Positions 36,159-46,134 of a stretch of DNA of 64,000 bases are shown one piece after another. The notes below the pieces were generated by a model, which was given only the letters and a program-made list of their open reading frames with translations, was not told the DNA's origin and did no database searches. Position 1 is the first letter of the stretch, and the number at the start of each line of letters is the position of its first letter. The stretch is from Rhizobium mesosinicum. GTDB lineage: Bacteria > Pseudomonadota > Alphaproteobacteria > Rhizobiales > Rhizobiaceae. Both the position numbers and the translations under genes were made by a program. Location: positions 248,001 to 312,000 of the forward strand of contig NZ_JAEUAK010000004.1 of assembly GCF_019511345.1 (NCBI RefSeq), read 5' to 3'.

Positions 36159-37058
36159 CTAGGTCATGAATTTGGGCAAGGCAGCCGCCAATGCGTCGAC
36201 CGCAAGACGGGTCCTGAGCGGCAGGTGTGGTGTCTGCAGCCACAGCGCGTGACAATCATACGGGAATTCCGGCTCGTCCGGCAGAACCACCACCAGCATG
36301 CCTGCCTGCACACGGTCCCGGATAAGCCAGGAGGGCAGCCAGGCAAGTCCCATGCCTGCCGTTGCCGCATCTGCAATGGCATCGAGATCATCGAGCCTCA
36401 AACGGCTCTTGGGCCTGATTTCAATCGGTGGCTCTCCGCGGCGTGGGAAAAGCCACGGGCGGAATCGGGCAGAGCGGGCATAGACGATTGCATCGTGCCT
36501 GCCGAGATCCTCGATCTGCTCAGGTCTGCCCTGGGCATCGAGATAGGCCGGCGAGGCGCAGACCACCATGCGCTGGCGCGCGACACGGCGTGCAATGACG
36601 CCCGACCTGTCCTCCAACTCGCCAGTGCGGATCGCGAGATCGTAGCTGCCCTCCGTGAGGTCGATGATAGGATCGCTGAGCGATAGATCAAGTTCGAGGT
36701 TCGGATGCCGCTGGGCGAGCTCGATTAGGATCGGGACCACGCAGCGCCGGCCGAAATGAACGGGCATAGTGACGCGCAGCCTTCCGCAGGGCTCAGAAAG
36801 ATGATCGACCGCAAGCGCATCCGCAGCCTCGGTCTCGGCAAGGATCATCCGGCAGCGCTCGTAATAGGCGCGTCCGAAATCCGTCAGGCTCTGGCGACGC
36901 GTCGTCCGGCTGATGAGGCTCACGCCCAGCCGCTCTTCGAGAAAGCGGACATGCTTGCCGACCATCGGTCCGGACAGACCAAGCGCTGCGGCCGCCGCTG
37001 CGAACGAGCCCAGATCGACGGCCTTCACGAAGACGGCCATGCTGGTGAGACGATCCAT
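36159..37058 (-). CDS. LysR-family transcriptional regulator
   Basis: A 299-residue LysR-type regulator. The N-terminal winged helix-turn-helix is MAVFVKAVDLGSFAAAAAALGLSGPMVGKHVRFLEERLGV. The substrate domain starts at about residue 90 (GRLRVTMPVHFGRRCV) and resembles the CrgA/DsdC-like branch that often controls oxidoreductases. It is divergent from an alcohol-dehydrogenase-like gene across 104 bases, the classical arrangement for a LysR regulator and its target. The inducer is unknown. Confidence 0.92.
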   Translation of the reverse strand: MDRLTSMAVFVKAVDLGSFAAAAAALGLSGPMVGKHVRFLEERLGVSLISRTTRRQSLTDFGRAYYERCRMILAETEAADALAVDHLSEPCGRLRVTMPVHFGRRCVVPILIELAQRHPNLELDLSLSDPIIDLTEGSYDLAIRTGELEDRSGVIARRVARQRMVVCASPAYLDAQGRPEQIEDLGRHDAIVYARSARFRPWLFPRRGEPPIEIRPKSRLRLDDLDAIADAATAGMGLAWLPSWLIRDRVQAGMLVVVLPDEPEFPYDCHALWLQTPHLPLRTRLAVDALAAALPKFMT

Positions 37059-37162
37059 ATTGCAAACTCTCGGTTTCTTCTGTCTTGCCGTCGGGCCAAT
37101 TTATCTTCCGGAGGCGGCTTGGCATAGATCATTCGGTTCAACCATTTTGGAGTTTATATCGA

Positions 37163-38152
37163 ATGGCACGCGTAATCCGCTTTCATGAGCTTGGCGGCCC
37201 CGAGGTTCTCCGCATAGAGGATGTAGTGATTCCAGCGCTCCAGCCGGGGTTGGTTCAGATCCGCGTCAAGGGGCTGGGCATCAATCGCGCTGAAGCTTTG
37301 TTGCGGTCGGGCGCCTATATCGAAACTGCGCCGCTGCCCTCGGGTCTCGGCCTCGAAGCGGCCGGTATCGTCGAGGCGGTAGGCGAGGGGGTGGATGGTT
37401 TTGTGCCCGGCGACCGTGTCAGCATCATCCCGCCCATCTCTATGGTCCAGTGGCCGGCTTATGGGGAACTCATAACCTTTCCCGCCGAATTCGTCGTCAG
37501 GCATCCGCCGACACTCTCCTGGGAGGCCGCCGCGGCCGTCTGGATGCCGTATTTGACGGCCTACGGCGCGCTCATCGACATTGCTGGGTTGAGCAAAGGT
37601 GATTTCGTCGCCATTACCGCGGCATCGAGCAGCGTGGGGCTTGCTGCGATCCAGATTGCCAACAAGGTCGGTGCAACGCCGATTGCGATTACCAGGACCT
37701 CCGTCAAGCGTCAGGCATTGCATGATGCCGGTGCTGCCCATGTCCTCGCTTCACAGGAGGAGGATCTGGAAATGAAGCTGAAGGACATCGTCGGCCCGGA
37801 CGGTGTGCGGGTCGTCTTGGATGCCGTCGCCGGCCCCATCTTCGAGCCGCTGAGCGCGGCAATGTCATCGGGCGGCATTCTTATCGAATATGGCGGATTG
37901 GACCCGGAGCCGACGCCGTTTCCGCTGCCTGCGGTGCTTGGCAAAGGCCTGACGCTACGCGGTTATCTCGTCCATGAGATCATCCGCAATCCGGCACGGC
38001 TGGAGGCGGCAAAGACTTTTATTTTCGAAGGGCTCGCCTCCGGCGCGCTGGAGCCTGTCATATCGAGAACATTCCCTTTCGAGCGGATCGTCGAGGCGCA
38101 CCGCTTCCTGGAATCGAACGAGCAGTTCGGCAAGATTGTCGTGACGGTTTGA
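37163..38152 (+). CDS. MDR-superfamily zinc-independent oxidoreductase (quinone-oxidoreductase-like)
   Basis: A 329-residue medium-chain dehydrogenase/reductase. The N-terminal GroES-like domain starts MARVIRFHELGGPEVL with GLGLEAAGIVEAVGEGVDGFVPGDRV. The NADPH-binding domain contains ITAASSSVGLAAIQIANKVGA. The structural- and catalytic-zinc ligands of classical alcohol dehydrogenases are missing, so it belongs with the quinone-oxidoreductase/zeta-crystallin branch. The ATG at 37163 gives the standard N-terminus. It is the probable target of the divergent LysR regulator. Confidence 0.9.
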   Translation: MARVIRFHELGGPEVLRIEDVVIPALQPGLVQIRVKGLGINRAEALLRSGAYIETAPLPSGLGLEAAGIVEAVGEGVDGFVPGDRVSIIPPISMVQWPAYGELITFPAEFVVRHPPTLSWEAAAAVWMPYLTAYGALIDIAGLSKGDFVAITAASSSVGLAAIQIANKVGATPIAITRTSVKRQALHDAGAAHVLASQEEDLEMKLKDIVGPDGVRVVLDAVAGPIFEPLSAAMSSGGILIEYGGLDPEPTPFPLPAVLGKGLTLRGYLVHEIIRNPARLEAAKTFIFEGLASGALEPVISRTFPFERIVEAHRFLESNEQFGKIVVTV

Positions 38153-38222
38153 TCCGGTCCTTCCTGAGATGATGTCTCAAGCCCGGCCAAGTGGCCAGTC
38201 GGGCTTGAACGGTCTGTCAGGC

Positions 38223-39209
38223 TTACCAGCGCTGATGCACATGCGGCGCGATCAGACGCTCGTAGATTTCGCGAGTTGCGGCCATGACATCGACAGAGAG
38301 CGGCGCAAGATCGGCGGCGGCCGCATTGGCCTTGGCCTGCTCGGCATTGCGTGCGCCGGGGATGACGACCGTGACGGCGTCCGCCATCAGGATCCAGCGA
38401 AGCGCAAAGGCCGCCATGCTGGCGCCGGCTGGAACGAGCTTGCGCACTTCCTCGACGGCCTGCAGGCCGACCTCGAAGGGCACGCCTGCGAAGGTCTCGC
38501 CGACATCGAAGGCTTCGCCATTGCGGTTGAAGTTGCGGTGGTCGTCGCTTGCGAACGTCGTGTCGCGGGTGATCTTGCCGGAGAGCAGGCCGCTGGCGAG
38601 CGGCACGCGGGCGATGATCGCCACGTTCTTGCGCCGGGCTTCGCTGAAGAACAGATGATCGGGGCGCTGGCGGAAGATGTTGTAGATGATCTGGATGCCG
38701 ACGACGCCAGGATATTCGATTGCCTTCAGCGCTTCCTCGACCTTCTCGACGCTGACGCCATAGCCCTTGATCTTGCCGGCCTTCTGCAACTCTTCCAGAC
38801 CCGCAAAGACTTCCGGTCGATAGAGAACCTCCGTCGGCGGGCAGTGAAGCTGCACGAGGTCGAGGCTTTCCACCTGCAGGTTTTTCAGGCTGCGGTCGAT
38901 GAAGCCTTGCAGATTGGCTTTGGTGTAGCCATCAGCGACATGCGGGTTCAGACGGCGGCCGACCTTGGTCGCGACCATCGGGCGTTCGCCGCCACGCGCC
39001 TTCAGCACATCGGCAATGATCTTTTCGGAGCGGCCGTCACCATAAACGTCGGCGGTATCGATGAATGTCATGCCGGCGTCGAGTGCGGCATTCAAGGCAG
39101 TGCGGCCGTCCGCTTCGCTGACATCGCCCCAGGAGCCGCCGATCTGCCAGGCGCCGAAGCCGATATTGGTGACGGTAAAGGGCAGGCGGCCAAAAGCATG
39201 ATGTTTCAT
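38223..39209 (-). CDS. Aldo/keto reductase
   Basis: A 328-residue NADPH-dependent aldo/keto reductase with a TIM-barrel fold. The catalytic tetrad is visible: Asp and Tyr in FIDTADVYGDGRSE, Lys in MVATKVGRR and His in LVQLHCPP. The coenzyme-binding end reads TVVIPGARNAEQAKANAAA. The physiological substrate cannot be given. GGAGGA precedes the ATG at 39209 by about 6 bases. It is divergent from the cupin gene at 39356. Confidence 0.92.
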   Translation of the reverse strand: MKHHAFGRLPFTVTNIGFGAWQIGGSWGDVSEADGRTALNAALDAGMTFIDTADVYGDGRSEKIIADVLKARGGERPMVATKVGRRLNPHVADGYTKANLQGFIDRSLKNLQVESLDLVQLHCPPTEVLYRPEVFAGLEELQKAGKIKGYGVSVEKVEEALKAIEYPGVVGIQIIYNIFRQRPDHLFFSEARRKNVAIIARVPLASGLLSGKITRDTTFASDDHRNFNRNGEAFDVGETFAGVPFEVGLQAVEEVRKLVPAGASMAAFALRWILMADAVTVVIPGARNAEQAKANAAAADLAPLSVDVMAATREIYERLIAPHVHQRW

Positions 39210-39355
39210 GGAAATCCTCCGATGGTGATGAAAGGTTCTGGAAGTAGCAGGCGCCGGGTAGGGCGGCAATCGCCGATGGTGCTTGGATCGTCTGCTGCGA
39301 TCAAATATCCTAGTCGGCGACGCTTCAACCGCAGCCGACGGAAGAACAGGAAATC

Positions 39356-39757
39356 ATGGATATCAAGACTGCAGGCTCGCGCCCTTCCACGAACGGCCAG
39401 GCCGAATATTTCACCGGCTCCGTTCGTCTCGATCCGCTCGTCGAGGCGCCGGAGCCTGCGCGTGTGCGGGCGGCTCACGTTACCTTCGAGCCGGGCGCCC
39501 GCACCGCCTGGCATACGCATCCCCTGGGGCAGACGCTGATCGTTACGTCGGGCAAGGGCCTCGCTCAGACATGGGGCGGGGAAATCAGGGAAATCCGCCC
39601 GGGTGATATCGTGTGGTTCCCGCCGGGCGAGAAGCACTGGCATGGGGCGAGCCCCGAGACCGCCATGAGCCACATTGCCATCCAGGAAGCATTGAACGGC
39701 AGCGTGGCGGATTGGCTGGAGCAGGTCAGCGACGAGCAATATGCGGGCAACGCCTGA
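39356..39757 (+). CDS. Small cupin-domain protein
   Basis: A 133-residue cupin. The first motif reads [19 protein letters not shown] and the second [19 protein letters not shown], so the metal-binding histidines (HTH, then the second-motif His) are in place. Close relatives are annotated as carboxymuconolactone-decarboxylase-associated cupins or as the cupin (R)-hydroxynitrile lyase from acidobacteria. The reaction is unknown. AGGAAATC precedes the ATG. It is divergent from the aldo/keto reductase. Confidence 0.85.
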   Translation: MDIKTAGSRPSTNGQAEYFTGSVRLDPLVEAPEPARVRAAHVTFEPGARTAWHTHPLGQTLIVTSGKGLAQTWGGEIREIRPGDIVWFPPGEKHWHGASPETAMSHIAIQEALNGSVADWLEQVSDEQYAGNA

Positions 39758-40086
39758 GGTGTCGCCGGGGCTTCGGATTCTGGGAGCGCGTACGATTCGA
39801 GCTTCCGTTATGAAGTTCTTTCGCGGGGAGGCGTTTCAGGCATCCCCGCCGCATCCCTGCCGGCTGCTTGTGGAAAACCTGACGCAACGGGTGGCAGTTC
39901 CGCAGGCAAAGCGGAATCGCCTATTTGCTGGGAGGATCGGGAAAGGCTTCCGAAACAATTTCAGGGCTGTCATGGTTTTGTCTCCAAACCTGCTTGACAC
40001 TAAAAGGCGAACCCCTTAGTTAGCCGCTCATCCCAACGGCCAGCCCGTTCGGAGAGGTGCTCAGGCACCGGATTGCTTGAAAGAAT
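39758..40086. other. 329-base region before the tRNA-Asp pair
   Basis: No credible gene is seen; one open frame of about 90 codons crosses it without a ribosome-binding site or recognisable sequence. The right end holds the probable tRNA promoter at 39993-40022. Confidence 0.6.
39993..40022 (+). promoter_or_regulatory. Probable promoter of the tRNA-Asp pair
   Basis: CTTGACA (39993-39999) is followed after 17 bases by TAGTTA (40017-40022). The -35 is an exact match to the rhizobial stable-RNA pattern CTTGAC; the -10 is poor. It lies about 65 bases before the first tRNA. Confidence 0.5.
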
Positions 40087-40163
40087 GCGGGTGTAGCTCA
40101 GTCGGTTAGAGTGCCGGCCTGTCACGCCGGAGGTCGCGGGTTCGAGCCCCGTCACTCGCGCCA
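40087..40163 (+). tRNA. tRNA-Asp (GTC), first copy
   Basis: A 77-base cloverleaf with encoded CCA. The acceptor stem GCGGGTG pairs with CACTCGC (one wobble), the anticodon stem is CCGGC/GCCGG with loop CTGTCAC, and the T arm is GCGGG-TTCGAGC-CCCGT. The anticodon GTC lies at 40121-40123. Confidence 0.98.
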
Positions 40164-40235
40164 TTTCAAGCAGGCGTCAAATTGACGCCGTCTGTCCGGT
40201 TTCGTGATATCCTTACGGACTGAAAGGTCCAATGC

Positions 40236-40312
40236 GCGGGTGTAGCTCAGTCGGTTAGAGTGCCGGCCTGTCACGCCGGAGGTCGCGGGTTCGAGCCCCG
40301 TCACTCGCGCCA
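40236..40312 (+). tRNA. tRNA-Asp (GTC), second identical copy
   Basis: Identical over all 77 bases to the copy 149 bases upstream, with anticodon GTC at 40270-40272 and encoded CCA. The 72-base spacer between the copies is not repeated. The two probably share one transcript. Confidence 0.98.
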
Positions 40313-40560
40313 TTTATTTCCTCAAAGCCATGCAGTTTCCGAGGGTCAGCCATGCGGCCTTCCGCGATATTTGCGGATTTGTCGCGACATCGTTGCATCT
40401 GCTTGATAACGTCCATCTGATGCTGTTCGAATAGCTTCTGTAAAAGTCTTGCGCCGGGGCTCCGGCTGCGCTAACCACGGCTTGTTGCAACGCACGTTCG
40501 CTTGCCGGGCATTTGCCCAGTTGCGCCGCCAGGCGCCGCCCGCAAGCAGGGATGAACATG

Positions 40561-40926
40561 ATGACTGAACTGCTCAGTTCCTATATTCCGATCGCTATTT
40601 TCATCGGCATCGCGCTCGTAATCGGCCTGGCGCTTCTCATTGCGCCGTTTGCCGTTGCCTTCAAGGCGCCCGATTCCGAAAAGCTTTCGGCTTACGAATG
40701 CGGCTTCAACGCATTCGACGACGCACGTATGAAGTTCGACATCCGCTTCTACCTCGTGTCGATTCTCTTCATCATCTTCGACCTTGAAGTCGCCTTCCTC
40801 TTCCCCTGGGCCGTTTCCTTCGGCGCTATCGGCTGGTTCGGCTTCTGGTCCATGATGGTCTTCCTTCTCGTGCTGACCGTCGGCTTTATCTATGAATGGA
40901 AGAAGGGAGCCCTGGAATGGGAGTAG
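40561..40926 (+). CDS. nuoA: NADH-quinone oxidoreductase subunit A
   Basis: A 121-residue membrane subunit of complex I with three helices. The signature loop [25 protein letters not shown] between helices 1 and 2 lines the quinone cavity. AGGG lies 9 bases before the ATG at 40561; ATG 40558 is also possible. It is the first gene of the operon, 248 bases after the second tRNA-Asp. Its end overlaps the nuoB start by 10 bases. Confidence 0.97.
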   Translation: MTELLSSYIPIAIFIGIALVIGLALLIAPFAVAFKAPDSEKLSAYECGFNAFDDARMKFDIRFYLVSILFIIFDLEVAFLFPWAVSFGAIGWFGFWSMMVFLLVLTVGFIYEWKKGALEWE

Positions 40927-41501
40927 TCCCCGCTAGCAACCAGACGCTCGTCGCGCAGCAGCCGAAGGGGATCATCGATCCCTCCACCGGCAAGCCGATC
41001 GGCAGCAACGACGCGTTCTTCGGCGAGATCAACAATGAGCTCGCCGACAAGGGTTTCCTCGTTACCTCGACCGATGAGCTGATCAACTGGGCCCGTACCG
41101 GCTCCCTGATGTGGATGACCTTCGGTCTTGCCTGCTGCGCCGTCGAAATGATGCAGCTCTCCATGCCACGCTACGACGTCGAGCGCTTCGGCTTTGCTCC
41201 GCGCGCCTCGCCACGCCAGTCCGACGTCATGATCGTAGCCGGTACGCTGACCAATAAGATGGCGCCTGCTCTGCGCAAGGTCTACGACCAGATGCCCGAG
41301 CCGCGTTACGTCATCTCCATGGGCTCCTGCGCCAATGGTGGCGGCTACTACCACTATTCCTATTCGGTCGTCCGCGGTTGCGACCGCGTCGTGCCGATCG
41401 ACATCTACGTGCCGGGCTGTCCCCCCACGGCAGAGGCGCTGCTTTACGGCGTGCTTTTGCTGCAGAAGAAGATCCGCCGCACCGGCACGATCGAACGCTA
41501 A
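40917..41501 (+). CDS. nuoB: NADH-quinone oxidoreductase subunit B
   Basis: A 194-residue subunit holding the terminal 4Fe-4S cluster N2 next to the quinone site. The ligands are Cys73 and Cys74 ([10 protein letters not shown]), Cys138 (GSCANGG) and Cys168 (VPGCPP). The first 35 residues are a poorly conserved lead. The start lies within the end of nuoA (10-base overlap), so translation is coupled. Confidence 0.98.
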   Translation: MGVVPASNQTLVAQQPKGIIDPSTGKPIGSNDAFFGEINNELADKGFLVTSTDELINWARTGSLMWMTFGLACCAVEMMQLSMPRYDVERFGFAPRASPRQSDVMIVAGTLTNKMAPALRKVYDQMPEPRYVISMGSCANGGGYYHYSYSVVRGCDRVVPIDIYVPGCPPTAEALLYGVLLLQKKIRRTGTIER

Positions 41502-41519
41502 GGGCAAGGACAGAAAATT

Positions 41520-42122
41520 ATGAGCGAAGCCCTCACTGAGCTTTCGTCCTACGTTTCGGAAGCGCGCGGCAATTTGATTGCCGCCTCGCAGCTCAAATAT
41601 GGCGAGCTGACGCTGACGACGACTGGCGACAATCTGATCCCGCTGCTGACCTTCCTGCGTGACGACGCCAAGTGCGCATTCGTCAACCTGACGGATATTT
41701 GCGGCGTCGACTGGCCGCAGCGCGAACAGCGCTTCGACGTCGTCTATCACCTCCTGTCGCCGAAGAAGAACCTGCGCATTCGTGTGAAGGTGGCGACCGA
41801 CGAAGATACGCCGGTTCCGTCCGCCTGTGCCGTCTATCCCGGCGCCGATTGGTTCGAGCGCGAGACCTGGGACATGTATGGCGTGCTCTTTACCGGCCAT
41901 CCGGACCTGCGCCGCATCCTGACCGACTATGGTTTCGAAGGTCATCCGCTGCGCAAGGACTTTCCGACGACCGGCTTCGTCGAAGTTCGCTACGACGATG
42001 CGGCAAAGCGCGTCGTTTACGAGCCGGTGGAACTGAAGCAGGAGTTCCGAAACTTTGACTTCTTGTCGCCCTGGGAAGGCACCGAATACGTGCTGCCTGG
42101 CGACGAAAAAGCGAAGCAATAA
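41520..42122 (+). CDS. nuoC: NADH-quinone oxidoreductase subunit C
   Basis: A 200-residue peripheral-arm subunit (30-kDa family). The signature [37 protein letters not shown] is complete. It is separate from NuoD, unlike the fused NuoCD of enterobacteria. It starts 18 bases after nuoB. Confidence 0.97.
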   Translation: MSEALTELSSYVSEARGNLIAASQLKYGELTLTTTGDNLIPLLTFLRDDAKCAFVNLTDICGVDWPQREQRFDVVYHLLSPKKNLRIRVKVATDEDTPVPSACAVYPGADWFERETWDMYGVLFTGHPDLRRILTDYGFEGHPLRKDFPTTGFVEVRYDDAAKRVVYEPVELKQEFRNFDFLSPWEGTEYVLPGDEKAKQ

Positions 42123-42188
42123 TTCCAGGCGGCTGGTGGGCTTTGTCCCGCCGTTCACCAACTATCTGAGGACGCGAGCCCGATCGCC

Positions 42189-43379
42189 ATGACAGAACAT
42201 AATGTCCGCAACTTCAACATCAATTTCGGACCGCAGCATCCGGCGGCGCACGGTGTGCTTCGTCTTGTCCTGGAGCTTGACGGCGAAATTGTGGAGCGCG
42301 TCGACCCGCATATCGGTCTTCTCCATCGCGGTACCGAAAAGCTGATTGAGACCAAGACCTACCTGCAGGCCGTTCCCTATTTCGATCGCCTCGACTACGT
42401 GGCGCCGATGAACCAGGAACATGCCTATGCGCTGGCGGTCGAAAAGCTGCTTGGCATTGAGATCCCGATTCGCGGCCAGCTGATCCGCGTCCTCTACTCG
42501 GAAATCGGCCGTATCCTGTCGCATCTTTTGAACGTCACCACGCAGGCCATGGACGTCGGCGCGCTGACGCCGCCGCTCTGGGGTTTCGAGGAGCGCGAAA
42601 AGCTGATGGTGTTCTATGAGCGCGCCAGCGGCTCCCGAATGCATGCCGCCTACTTCCGTCCGGGCGGCGTCCACCAGGATCTGCCGGAACAGCTCGTGCA
42701 GGATATCGGCAAGTGGTGCGATGAATTCCCGGGTAAGCTCGACGATATCGACGATCTTCTGACCGGCAACCGCATCTTCAAGCAGCGCAACGTCGATATC
42801 GGCGTCGTCTCGCTGGAAGATTGCTGGGCCTGGGGCTTCTCGGGCGTCATGGTGCGCGGTTCGGGCGCTGCCTGGGACCTGCGCCGCGCGCAGCCCTATG
42901 AATGCTATTCGGATCTCGAGTTCGACATTCCGGTCGGCAAGAACGGCGACAACTACGATCGTTACCTGATCCGCATGATCGAGATGCGCGAATCGGTGAA
43001 GATCATGAAGCAGTGCGTCAATCGCCTGCTCGGTGATGCCAAGACGGGACCGTTCTCCTCGATCGACGGCAAGGTTGTTCCGCCGAAACGCGGCGAGATG
43101 AAGCGTTCGATGGAAGCGCTGATCCACCACTTCAAGCTCTATACCGAAGGCTATCACGTTCCGGCCGGCGAGGTTTACGCCGCCGTCGAGGCGCCGAAGG
43201 GTGAATTCGGCGTCTATCTCGTCTCCGACGGCACCAACAAGCCCTATCGCTGCAAGATCCGCGCTCCGGGTTATGCGCATCTGCAGGCGATGGACTTCAT
43301 GTGCCGTGGTCACCAGCTTGCCGATGTCGCGGCTGTTCTCGGCTCGCTCGACATCGTATTCGGTGAGGTAGACCGCTGA
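42189..43379 (+). CDS. nuoD: NADH-quinone oxidoreductase subunit D
   Basis: A 396-residue 49-kDa-family subunit that forms the quinone site with NuoB. The conserved start [22 protein letters not shown] carries the histidine near the quinone head, and the C-terminal DIVFGEVDR is complete. It is 66 bases downstream of nuoC. Its TGA overlaps the ATG of the following small gene by one base. Confidence 0.98.
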   Translation: MTEHNVRNFNINFGPQHPAAHGVLRLVLELDGEIVERVDPHIGLLHRGTEKLIETKTYLQAVPYFDRLDYVAPMNQEHAYALAVEKLLGIEIPIRGQLIRVLYSEIGRILSHLLNVTTQAMDVGALTPPLWGFEEREKLMVFYERASGSRMHAAYFRPGGVHQDLPEQLVQDIGKWCDEFPGKLDDIDDLLTGNRIFKQRNVDIGVVSLEDCWAWGFSGVMVRGSGAAWDLRRAQPYECYSDLEFDIPVGKNGDNYDRYLIRMIEMRESVKIMKQCVNRLLGDAKTGPFSSIDGKVVPPKRGEMKRSMEALIHHFKLYTEGYHVPAGEVYAAVEAPKGEFGVYLVSDGTNKPYRCKIRAPGYAHLQAMDFMCRGHQLADVAAVLGSLDIVFGEVDR

Positions 43380-43651
43380 TGCAGGCTCTGCCGCTCGCTA
43401 CAGCCTTTCTTCTTTCGGCCTCCGCTGCCTTTGCGCAGGATGCCGGAAAGCTCGGCACACCGCTGGGCCATGAAGAGGCGCAGCCGCCGGCAGAGCAGTC
43501 GTCCATGGGCGAGCTTTTGTCCAAGGGCTATCAAATCAAGGCCGCCGTGCCGAATGGCGGCAAGTTCGTGGTATTTATGCAAAAAGACCAGTCGGCCTAT
43601 GCCTGTGAAATGCAGTCTTTGACTGCTTCGCGGTGTGGAACGCTAAACTGA
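43379..43651 (+). CDS. Small secreted protein inside the nuo operon
   Basis: A 90-residue frame whose ATG overlaps the nuoD stop (TGATG). It starts with a signal peptide ([19 protein letters not shown], cleavage before QDAGK). The mature part of about 70 residues ends with two cysteines (YACEMQSLTASRCGTLN) that could form a disulfide. I recognise no named family, and it is not a standard complex I subunit. Its tight coupling and place between nuoD and nuoE suggest a periplasmic role linked to the complex, which is inference only. It ends 16 bases before nuoE. Confidence 0.75.
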   Translation: MQALPLATAFLLSASAAFAQDAGKLGTPLGHEEAQPPAEQSSMGELLSKGYQIKAAVPNGGKFVVFMQKDQSAYACEMQSLTASRCGTLN

Positions 43652-43667
43652 CAAGGCGTGAGGAAGA

Positions 43668-44813
43668 ATGTCCGTTCGTCGATTAGCCGAAGATCAATTC
43701 CAGCCGGCCGCATTCGCTTTCAGCGATGAAAATGCGGTCTGGGCGGAAAAGACGATTCAGAAATATCCCGCAGGCCGTCAGCAGTCCGCGGTCATTCCGC
43801 TGTTGATGCGTGCGCAGGAGCAGGATGGTTGGGTCACCCGCCCGGCGATCGAAAAGATCGCCGACATGCTGGATATGGCCTATATCCGTGTTCTCGAGGT
43901 TGCGACCTTCTACACCCAGTTCCAGCTTCATCCGGTCGGCACGCGCGCTCATGTGCAGGTCTGCGGCACCACACCCTGCATGCTGCGCGGCTCGGAAAAG
44001 CTGATGGGCGTCTGCCGCAGCAAGATTCACCAGCATCCGTTCGAGCGCAATGCCGAGGGCACGCTCTCCTGGGAAGAGGTCGAATGTCTCGGGGCTTGCG
44101 TCAATGCTCCGATGGTGATGATCGGCAAGGATACCTACGAGGACCTGACGCCCGAGCGCCTGGAAGAGATCATCGATGCGTTTGCAGCCGGCAACGGCGC
44201 GAGCGTCAAGGTCGGCCCGCAGATCGACCGTCACCTCTCCTCGCCCGAAGGTGGCCCGACGACCCTGCTGGGCGATGTTGCCGTTAGCCGCACCTGGGTT
44301 GACAAGGCTCCAACGACTGCACCGGCAGACGGCGCGCCGGTTCCGCCTTCCGAGGCGGCACGTCCGAAGAGCACCGACGCCGAGACCAACGCGTCGCTGA
44401 AGACGCCGGCAACGTCTCCCAAGGCATCGGCCAAGAATGCGAAGGCTGCCGAAGTTCAGCCGCTCTCTGGCACCGCCGCTTCCGAGCCGGCGCCGAAGGC
44501 TGCCCCTGAGGCTGCTGCCAAGCCCGCGCTGACCGACAAGAATCGTCCGGCCGGCATCGAGAGGCCCGCCGCTCCCGATGATCTCAAGATGATTTCCGGC
44601 GTCGGTCCGAAGATCGAAGCAACGTTGAACGAAATCGGCATCTTCACCTTCTCGCAGATTGCGGGCTGGAAGAAGGCCGAACGCGAATGGGTCGATGGTT
44701 TCCTGAATTTCCGCGGCCGCATCGAGCGCGACGATTGGGTCAAGCAGGCCAAGGCGCTCGCCAAGGGCGGTGAAGCGGAATATATCAAGGTCTTCGGCAA
44801 GAAGCCGCGGTAA
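43668..44813 (+). CDS. nuoE: NADH-quinone oxidoreductase subunit E with C-terminal extension
   Basis: A 381-residue protein, more than twice the usual NuoE length of about 170. Residues 1-185 are the thioredoxin-like 2Fe-2S subunit with ligands Cys99, Cys104, Cys140 and Cys144. Residues about 205-300 are an Ala/Pro/Lys-rich linker. Residues about 302-365 form a helix-hairpin-helix-like domain ([34 protein letters not shown]). A very similar domain ends the accessory protein encoded between nuoF and nuoG. The NuoE core should carry cluster N1a; the role of the extension is unknown. Confidence 0.95.
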   Translation: MSVRRLAEDQFQPAAFAFSDENAVWAEKTIQKYPAGRQQSAVIPLLMRAQEQDGWVTRPAIEKIADMLDMAYIRVLEVATFYTQFQLHPVGTRAHVQVCGTTPCMLRGSEKLMGVCRSKIHQHPFERNAEGTLSWEEVECLGACVNAPMVMIGKDTYEDLTPERLEEIIDAFAAGNGASVKVGPQIDRHLSSPEGGPTTLLGDVAVSRTWVDKAPTTAPADGAPVPPSEAARPKSTDAETNASLKTPATSPKASAKNAKAAEVQPLSGTAASEPAPKAAPEAAAKPALTDKNRPAGIERPAAPDDLKMISGVGPKIEATLNEIGIFTFSQIAGWKKAEREWVDGFLNFRGRIERDDWVKQAKALAKGGEAEYIKVFGKKPR

Positions 44814-44825
44814 GAGGTGTGAGAC

Positions 44826-46130
44826 ATGTTAGAAGATAAGGACCGCATCTTTACCAACATCTACGGCCTCAAGGACAAATCCCTGAAGGGCGCGATGAGC
44901 CGCGGCCATTGGGATGGCACAAAGCAGATCCTAGAAAAGGGCCGTGACTGGATCATCGACGAGATGAAGGCTTCCGGCCTTCGCGGCCGCGGTGGCGCAG
45001 GCTTCCCGACCGGCCTCAAGTGGTCCTTCATGCCCAAGCAGAGCGACGGTCGTCCGCATTACCTCGTCGTCAACGCCGACGAATCGGAGCCCGGCACCTG
45101 CAAGGACCGAGACATTATGCGCAACGATCCGCATACGCTGATCGAAGGCTGTGTCGTCGCGAGCTTCGCCATGGGCGCCAATGCCGCTTATATCTATGTG
45201 CGCGGAGAATATATCCGTGAGCGCGAAGCCCTGCAGGCCGCAATCGACGAATGCTACGATGCCGGCCTTCTCGGCAAGAACAACAAGCTCGGTTGGGACA
45301 TGGATATCTATGTCCATCATGGCGCCGGTGCTTATATCTGCGGCGAAGAAACCGCGCTGCTCGAAAGCCTTGAAGGCAAGAAGGGCCAGCCGCGCCTGAA
45401 GCCGCCGTTCCCGGCCAATATGGGTCTCTACGGCTGCCCGACGACGGTCAACAATGTCGAATCGATCGCCGTTGCCCCGACCATCCTGCGTCGTGGCGCC
45501 GGTTGGTTCTCGTCCATCGGCCGTCCGAACAACGTCGGCACCAAGCTCTTCATGCTCTCCGGTCACGTCAACAAACCGTGCACCGTCGAAGAGAGCATGG
45601 GCATCACCTTCCGCGAACTGGTGGACAAGCACGCCGGCGGCATCCGTGGGGGCTGGGACAATCTGCTCGCCGTCATTCCGGGCGGTGCATCGTGCCCGAT
45701 CGTTCCGGCCAAGGACATTATCGACTGCCCGATGGACTTCGACGGTCTGCGCGCTGTCGGTTCCTCCTTCGGTACGGCAGCCTCGATCGTCATGGACAAG
45801 TCCACCGACGTCATCAAGGCGATTGCCCGTATCTCGGCCTTCTTCAAGCATGAGAGCTGCGGCCAGTGCACGCCGTGCCGCGAAGGCACCGGCTGGATGT
45901 GGCGGGTGATGGAGCGCATGGCGCGTGGCAACGCCCAGAAACGCGAGATCGACATGCTGTTCCAGGTCACCAAGCAGATCGAAGGCCACACCATCTGCGC
46001 GCTCGGCGACGCCGCCGCATGGCCGGTGCAGGGTCTGATCCGTAACTTCCGTCCGGAAATCGAAGCCCGCATCGACCAGTATACGGCCAATGCGCTTGAT
46101 CACGGTGCGGTTCTGGAGGCGGCTGAGTAA
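44826..46130 (+). CDS. nuoF: NADH-quinone oxidoreductase subunit F
   Basis: A 434-residue subunit that binds NADH and FMN and holds 4Fe-4S cluster N3. The NADH/FMN motifs are [13 protein letters not shown] and [19 protein letters not shown]; the cluster motif is [13 protein letters not shown] with the fourth Cys in [10 protein letters not shown]. It starts 12 bases after nuoE. A longer-than-usual partner gene, the accessory HHH protein, follows after 4 bases. Confidence 0.98.
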   Translation: MLEDKDRIFTNIYGLKDKSLKGAMSRGHWDGTKQILEKGRDWIIDEMKASGLRGRGGAGFPTGLKWSFMPKQSDGRPHYLVVNADESEPGTCKDRDIMRNDPHTLIEGCVVASFAMGANAAYIYVRGEYIREREALQAAIDECYDAGLLGKNNKLGWDMDIYVHHGAGAYICGEETALLESLEGKKGQPRLKPPFPANMGLYGCPTTVNNVESIAVAPTILRRGAGWFSSIGRPNNVGTKLFMLSGHVNKPCTVEESMGITFRELVDKHAGGIRGGWDNLLAVIPGGASCPIVPAKDIIDCPMDFDGLRAVGSSFGTAASIVMDKSTDVIKAIARISAFFKHESCGQCTPCREGTGWMWRVMERMARGNAQKREIDMLFQVTKQIEGHTICALGDAAAWPVQGLIRNFRPEIEARIDQYTANALDHGAVLEAAE

Positions 46131-46134
46131 GCGC

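Noticed and set aside
37059..37162. A LysR operator between the regulator and the oxidoreductase
   Set aside because: I looked for a T-N11-A dyad and found only weak partial symmetry, not enough to list.
39741..40019. A 92-codon frame before the tRNA genes
   Set aside because: No ribosome-binding site, no family signal, and it overlaps the cupin end and the tRNA promoter.
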